From assembly GCF_027409185.1 (NCBI RefSeq), contig NC_084469.1:101619835-101683834 (forward strand): a DNA stretch of 64,000 nucleotides. The letters run 5' to 3'. The notes under the pieces were generated by a model. The model was given only the letters and a program-made list of their open reading frames with translations, was not told the origin of the DNA and made no database searches. The position numbers and the translations under genes were made by a program. The stretch's first letter is position 1; every line of letters begins with the position of its first letter. The DNA comes from Cynocephalus volans. Its lineage: Eukaryota; Chordata; Mammalia; Dermoptera; Cynocephalidae. Positions 59,354 through 64,000 of the stretch are shown here, one piece after another.

Positions 59354-60297
59354 ATAAAAGCAGAAAACCACACAAAACAATCAGAATTTCTCCTCTTGGG
59401 CCTCTCAGAGGATCCTGAAGTGCAGCCCCTTCTCTTTCGACTGTTCCAGTCCATGTGCCTGGTCACAGTGCTAGGCAACCAGCTCATCGTCCTGGCCATC
59501 ACCTCTGACTCCCACCTCCACACCCCCATGTACTTCATCCTCTCCATCCTGTCCTGTGTTGACATCTGTTTAACCTCCACCACGGTCCCAAATATGCTGG
59601 GGAACATCCAAGTACACAGCAAAGACATCTCCTACATAGGGTACCTCAGTCAGATATATTTTATTATGATGTTTTCTGGACTGGATAATTTCCTTCTGAC
59701 TGAAATGGCCTATGACCATTACGTGGCCATCTGCCACTCCCTGCACTATATGGTCATCATGAACCCTCGCTTCTGTGTCCTGTTGGTTCTGATGTCTTGG
59801 GTCATTGTTCTATGGGTCTCCCTGGTTCACATTCTACTGAAGATGAGGCTGACCTCCTCAGTGCCTGATGAGGCACTGAGATTCCACGTTTCTTCTGTGA
59901 CTTTGCTCAGATTCTCAAGGTGGCCCACTCTGATACCTTCATCAATTATGTCTTCTTGTATGTAGCAACTGCACTGCTGAGTGTGTTACCCATCACGGGG
60001 ATCCTGATCTCTTACTCTAGGATTGTCTCCTCGTTAATGTAAATGTCCTCCACTGCAGGAAAGTATAAAGCATTTTCCACCTGTGGCTCTCACCTCTCTG
60101 TGGTCTCCTTGTTTTATGGAACTGGACTTGGTCTATCTCAGTTCTGCTATGACCCATTCTTCCCAGAGTAGCTCACTCACCTCGGTGATGTACACTGTGG
60201 TCACCCCATGCTGAACCCCTTCATCTACAGCCTGAGGAACAACGATGTGAAGGGGGCCCTGGGAAGACTCCTCAGCAGAGCAGCCTCTTGTCTGTGA
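59354..60297 (+). pseudogene. Olfactory receptor pseudogene, OR7D-like (unit III)
   Basis: Clear counterpart of the gene at 45274. Lesions visible: the start codon is ATA at 59354; the DRY arginine is histidine ([12 protein letters not shown]); about 8 extra bases near 59850-59875 shift the frame after TM4; an in-frame-equivalent AAG-to-TAA lies at 60040-60042; 2 bases are missing near 60130; and one C is missing in the 'gtcaccccatg' of the TM7 region near 60205. The original stop is TGA at 60295-60297. N-terminal TM1-TM4 remain readable ([28 protein letters not shown]). Nonfunctional. Confidence 0.95.
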
Positions 60298-61195
60298 AGG
60301 ATCACTGGCCTCAGAACTAGATGCACATGTGGGCTCCTAAGGCCATTTTGTGAATTTAAATATTCTGGCTCTTGTTCTCCCCCATAAGACATGCTTCATT
60401 TCTATTCATGAATCACCTGTGACTTTGCTTTGATTTATTTTTCTATTAGTTGTCTGAAAAACTCCCTCGTAATTGCTTTTTGAGTGTATATCCATACAGC
60501 CTCCTTAAGTTCCACCTTTTTAAGTTATTTTAAAGCCATCTTTAAAAATTCAAACTTCAGATTGAAGACACTATTAAGGTCAAGTGCTGTTATGTTCTCT
60601 CCCCAAATTATCCTCTAAAACGTAGATTTTCTTCACCTTAGTATAGTTGTGGTTTTGTTTTTCACTGGGATAACTGGAATTTAATTTATAAAATACTAAA
60701 GGCAAAGTGCTTACCATATCAGCACCGTGCTTGTTACTTTACATACATGAAATTATTTAATCCTTAAAAAATTTCTTTGAAATATTTTCTCTGAATCAGC
60801 GCATTTTACAAAGGAAGAGACTCACATTGATGTGGACTGTAACCTAGTAACTGGGCAGTGAGCTCGCACTCCTAACTTTCATAAGAATGTGATGTGATTT
60901 TAAATTAAAACTGGAATCTGAATATTAAATCTGGTTGATTTATGTGGTTCAATGTAATATACTGCCTAGGATATCTCTAGATGTTGTGTCATTCTTCATG
61001 TTCCTTCCTTCCTAATTCCCTGCCTTCCTTTATTTTTTCTTTTTTCCTTTCTTATTTCTCTCCTTCCTTTCCTTTTTACTTCCTTCATTCCCTCCTTGCA
61101 CTGTTTCTTTTTCTTTTGGCTGTTTTACTGGTTAATATTAACTTGTTCTCTTTCTTACTATGGCTACGACTGCCTCTAAAGACACAAAACATACT
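60298..61195 (+). repeat. OR 3' flank, unit III
   Basis: Colinear with 46207-47090, including the MIR (60705-60880 here) and the CT-rich stretch (about 61000-61110). Confidence 0.85.
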
Positions 61196-61244
61196 AAAAA
61201 AACATCCATTCTGATATTTTCTTTGTACCACATGAAGCTCGATC

Positions 61245-64000
61245 ATTTGGAGAGTGGAAACACAATAGAACAAATCCCTTAATAAGGGAGCTTTGAGAAT
61301 TCAACCCACGGGACACTAGAGACTTTAAACACATCCCCGTTGCCCCGACCTGATATTCTCTGATCCAGCCTTGCTGAAAACCTGAAGTGTTTATCAGAGA
61401 CAGTTCACGGAGTAGACAAAGCTTCTGTGATAACAGTCACAGAGTGTCAGTGTGTTCCACTAAGGTCTGGTGTGTGTGGTAAGAGAAAAAGAGGAAAGTG
61501 GGTACTGGCCTTAACATCTAGAATAATGAGCCTGGGTCAGTCCCATACTTATTTTTTTAGTCTAAGAAGGTGAAGTCCCTGTACTTTGAAGGCACTTTGG
61601 TTTCTGCTAAAATGAAACTTTCCCAGATCTCGTTGTTCATCTCTCTTTCTTTTTCTCTCTCTCATTCTTTCTTTCTTCCCTGCATTCTTTCTTTCTTTCT
61701 TCTTTCCTTCTTTCTTTCTAGAAAATCTGTCTATAACAAAACTAAGAAATGGCTATTCCTGGAATGTGGTATTTTTGGAATGTCTTTTCAAAATTTTCTC
61801 CACTCTCTCCCAACCATTGTAGATTGCTGTTACATTTCCTGTATTTCATTGTTTATAAACTGCTCACTGAAGATCTACTATGCATGAGGTACTCTCTAGT
61901 TTCTTCTTAATGGATTTGGATTTTCTTTTATAATTCACCTAACTATTTTTGCTGCAGATCAGACTTATTGATATCGCTGAATAGTTCTATAATATTGTTG
62001 TTGTTAGTTTTTTACTTCAATGTCCACAATATAATACAAATAATATAACTATTTCTGATGTTTGGTTCACAGGCCAATGTCCTTTTTTTGTATGAATAAT
62101 CAATTTTAATGTTCAGGAGAATAACAAAAGGTGAATGTTGGAGTAGCCTGCGTTGGCCTATTCATGAGTTGTACACAAATGCCCTATTTTAATGTAAAAT
62201 ATACTCTTGGCTATGGTTTTCATACAACCATTCTTTATTGGGTTAAGAAGGTACCTCTGGTTTCTACATGTCCTGAGAATCTTTTTGGAGTTGGCTAACC
62301 ACAGTCCTAGCTCTTGAATGTTAAGTGCATTTTGTTGTATTGTAATTGTGGTTATGATTTCTCTTCATTGACCTCTTCTTGTGATGAACTGTGTAGACAA
62401 ATATCCCAATATTAAACCAACTTTTCATTCCTAGAATAGGTTTTACTAGTTCGTCACATATTATTCCTTTAAAAATAGATTAAAATGTATTTTATTGAAT
62501 TTTACTATCCAATTGAGTGTCTATATTCAGGCAGGTGATGTGCTTGAAAATTTCTCTTTTGTGTTCTAGTTGTCACTTGTGGTCACAGACTATCTTTTAC
62601 ACCAAACATTTGTATTAGTTGAACACCTTCTCTGTGGCATACACCCTCTAAGTCCCTGGAAAGAAAAGTGATGAGAAAAAAACAGTCACAATCTCAGATC
62701 CATAAGTAAACATAAATTAATCAACATGAGGGACACATCAAGAAAGAGTACAACATGCTCTAATGTGGGGCTCACACACTCTGTCCCTCCTGACCCTCCA
62801 CCTCTGCCCTCTCTAGTCCTCTCCATCACCAAGCTCACTGAGCCATATGCAGATTAGCATTCTGTTCTTTCAGTCTGGAATGTTTATGGATTTTTCACTT
62901 CCCCTGATTAACAATGACCAATTCTTCCTGTCTCAAGTCAAATATTCATATTCCAACATTAAACTGCTTCTATATGATTACATTTTGTCTTTAATTAACA
63001 TATGCTAGTATTAATAATAGTGATCCCCTTTCTATTATAGAGAATGGCAACATTGCATTTAAAATTTGCTTTTTAATTTTTTAGGATGATTTCATTTAGA
63101 TAAGTTCTGAATATTTTTAATCAAATCCATCACAACTATTTTCATAATTAGCTATTGATTTTAGAACAATACATTTCCACTTCACACTGTGGACCTATGA
63201 GCACACACTCTCACATACCTGTAGTTATTATATTAATGGTGGTGTATTTTTGTTTCTTCCTTTCATGCATGAAGTCCACATGCTTTTTTCTCTTCTTGGA
63301 AGAATTCACCCTGCAGGCATTCTAAGAAAGAAGGTGCCATAGGGATCTTTGTTAATTTGAAGTGCTGTATGGCACTCCAAAGAGGTAACAGATCTGTTGT
63401 ATTCATAATGATCAGTATTCCCCCCTTGATTGCTGCTCCATTTAATAAGGGATATTGATTAATGATAGTCATGAAAGACATGTCTATTGTGATATTAAGA
63501 ACAAAAGTTCACATTTATGATAGGTCCATTATATGTCACAGGAACCACAGTAGAAAAATCACATGCCTCAGCTCATTTGACTTCTCTAGTAATAGAGTTT
63601 AAATAACTTGCACAAGATCATGCAGCAGTAAGCTTTTGGATCAAAATTATATTCCAGGAAGTCTGACCCAAGAACCTGTTTTCTAAATCATAGCCCTAGA
63701 CTATACATTGGAAGAGTTATATATCTGAAATAATTATCATTAAAGTTTAAATTTAATAACATTAATAATGACAGCTTTCATTTGCTGAGACTCCAAGTAT
63801 GAACAAAGGCATTGCTGAATCTCACAAAAGCTTACACATCTAGAAAAAAAAATGTAAAGCACTGAGATTTAACTTTCACATACCTAGGAAGAAACAGGTC
63901 ACAGAACAAATGTTGTCTGACTTGAAAATCCTTGTGTTTATTACTACCTTAGAGCTAGTAAAACAGAGAAAGTATGGGAATTATCAAGGAAAAGACATGA
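61245..64000 (+). repeat. OR-cluster flank, unit IV (receptor beyond window)
   Basis: From 'gagaattcaaccc' at about 61295 it follows 42245-45140 of unit II in order, with more divergence than units I and II show to each other. Included are MIR counterparts at 63490-63670 and 63765-63900 and a CTTT-rich run at 61640-61720. The last bases ('ttatcaaggaaaagacatga') align with about 45121-45140. No gene inside. Confidence 0.85.

Overview
This window is mammalian nuclear DNA, with no prokaryotic features. It is an olfactory-receptor (OR7-family) cluster heavily overwritten by LINE-1 (L1) elements. Intronless 7-TM receptor exons, several ages of L1, ancient MIR/L2/MER5-like repeats and a MaLR-like LTR all point to a placental mammal. 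A tRNA-derived SINE at 14866-15015 resembles, from memory, the SINE family of colugos (Dermoptera). The young L1s have a 5'UTR and 3'UTR I do not associate with human L1. Colugo is my best guess for the host, but no search was possible.

Layout. 1-4670: minus-strand young L1, cut by the window edge. 4839-8345: receptor-cluster flank (unit I) that has lost its receptor. 8533-14857: plus-strand young L1 with an open ORF1 and an ORF2 open through all catalytic motifs; its 3' end is missing and a SINE sits at the break. 15190-20432: older L1 pieces, a MER5-like element and an LTR with a long (CT)n tract. 23268-24206: intact OR gene. 24295-29760: old L1 tails, a MER5-like element, an OR 3' relic (27285-27515) and LTR-like sequence. 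29787-30724: inverted, frameshifted OR pseudogene. 31395-36305: old L1 carrying two nested retroinsertions with target-site duplications. 36636-38335: a young-type L1 5'UTR joined directly to a 3'UTR. 41400-47090: unit II with the second intact OR gene (45274-46206). 47095-49490: old minus-strand L1s. 49495-49960 plus 59190-61195: unit III, split by two nested L1s (49963-59085), with an OR pseudogene. 61245-64000: upstream flank of unit IV, whose receptor should begin just beyond the window.

Biology. The cellular content is two apparently functional odorant receptors (one OR7D-like, one nearer OR7A/7C/7G), two full-length receptor pseudogenes and one relic. At least four head-to-tail copies of a common flank show that the cluster grew by tandem duplication. 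MIRs present at matching places in each copy show that those repeats predate the duplications, whereas the young L1s and the SINE are copy-specific and later. The receptors share a splice acceptor just upstream of the start codon. All other open frames belong to L1 or are shadows.

I did not find a convincing new molecular system. The most notable items are the near-complete L1 with its SINE junction, the twin-primed L1, the unidentified TSD-flanked retroinsertion, the L1 5'UTR subfamily indel and antisense open frame, and the predictable next receptor.
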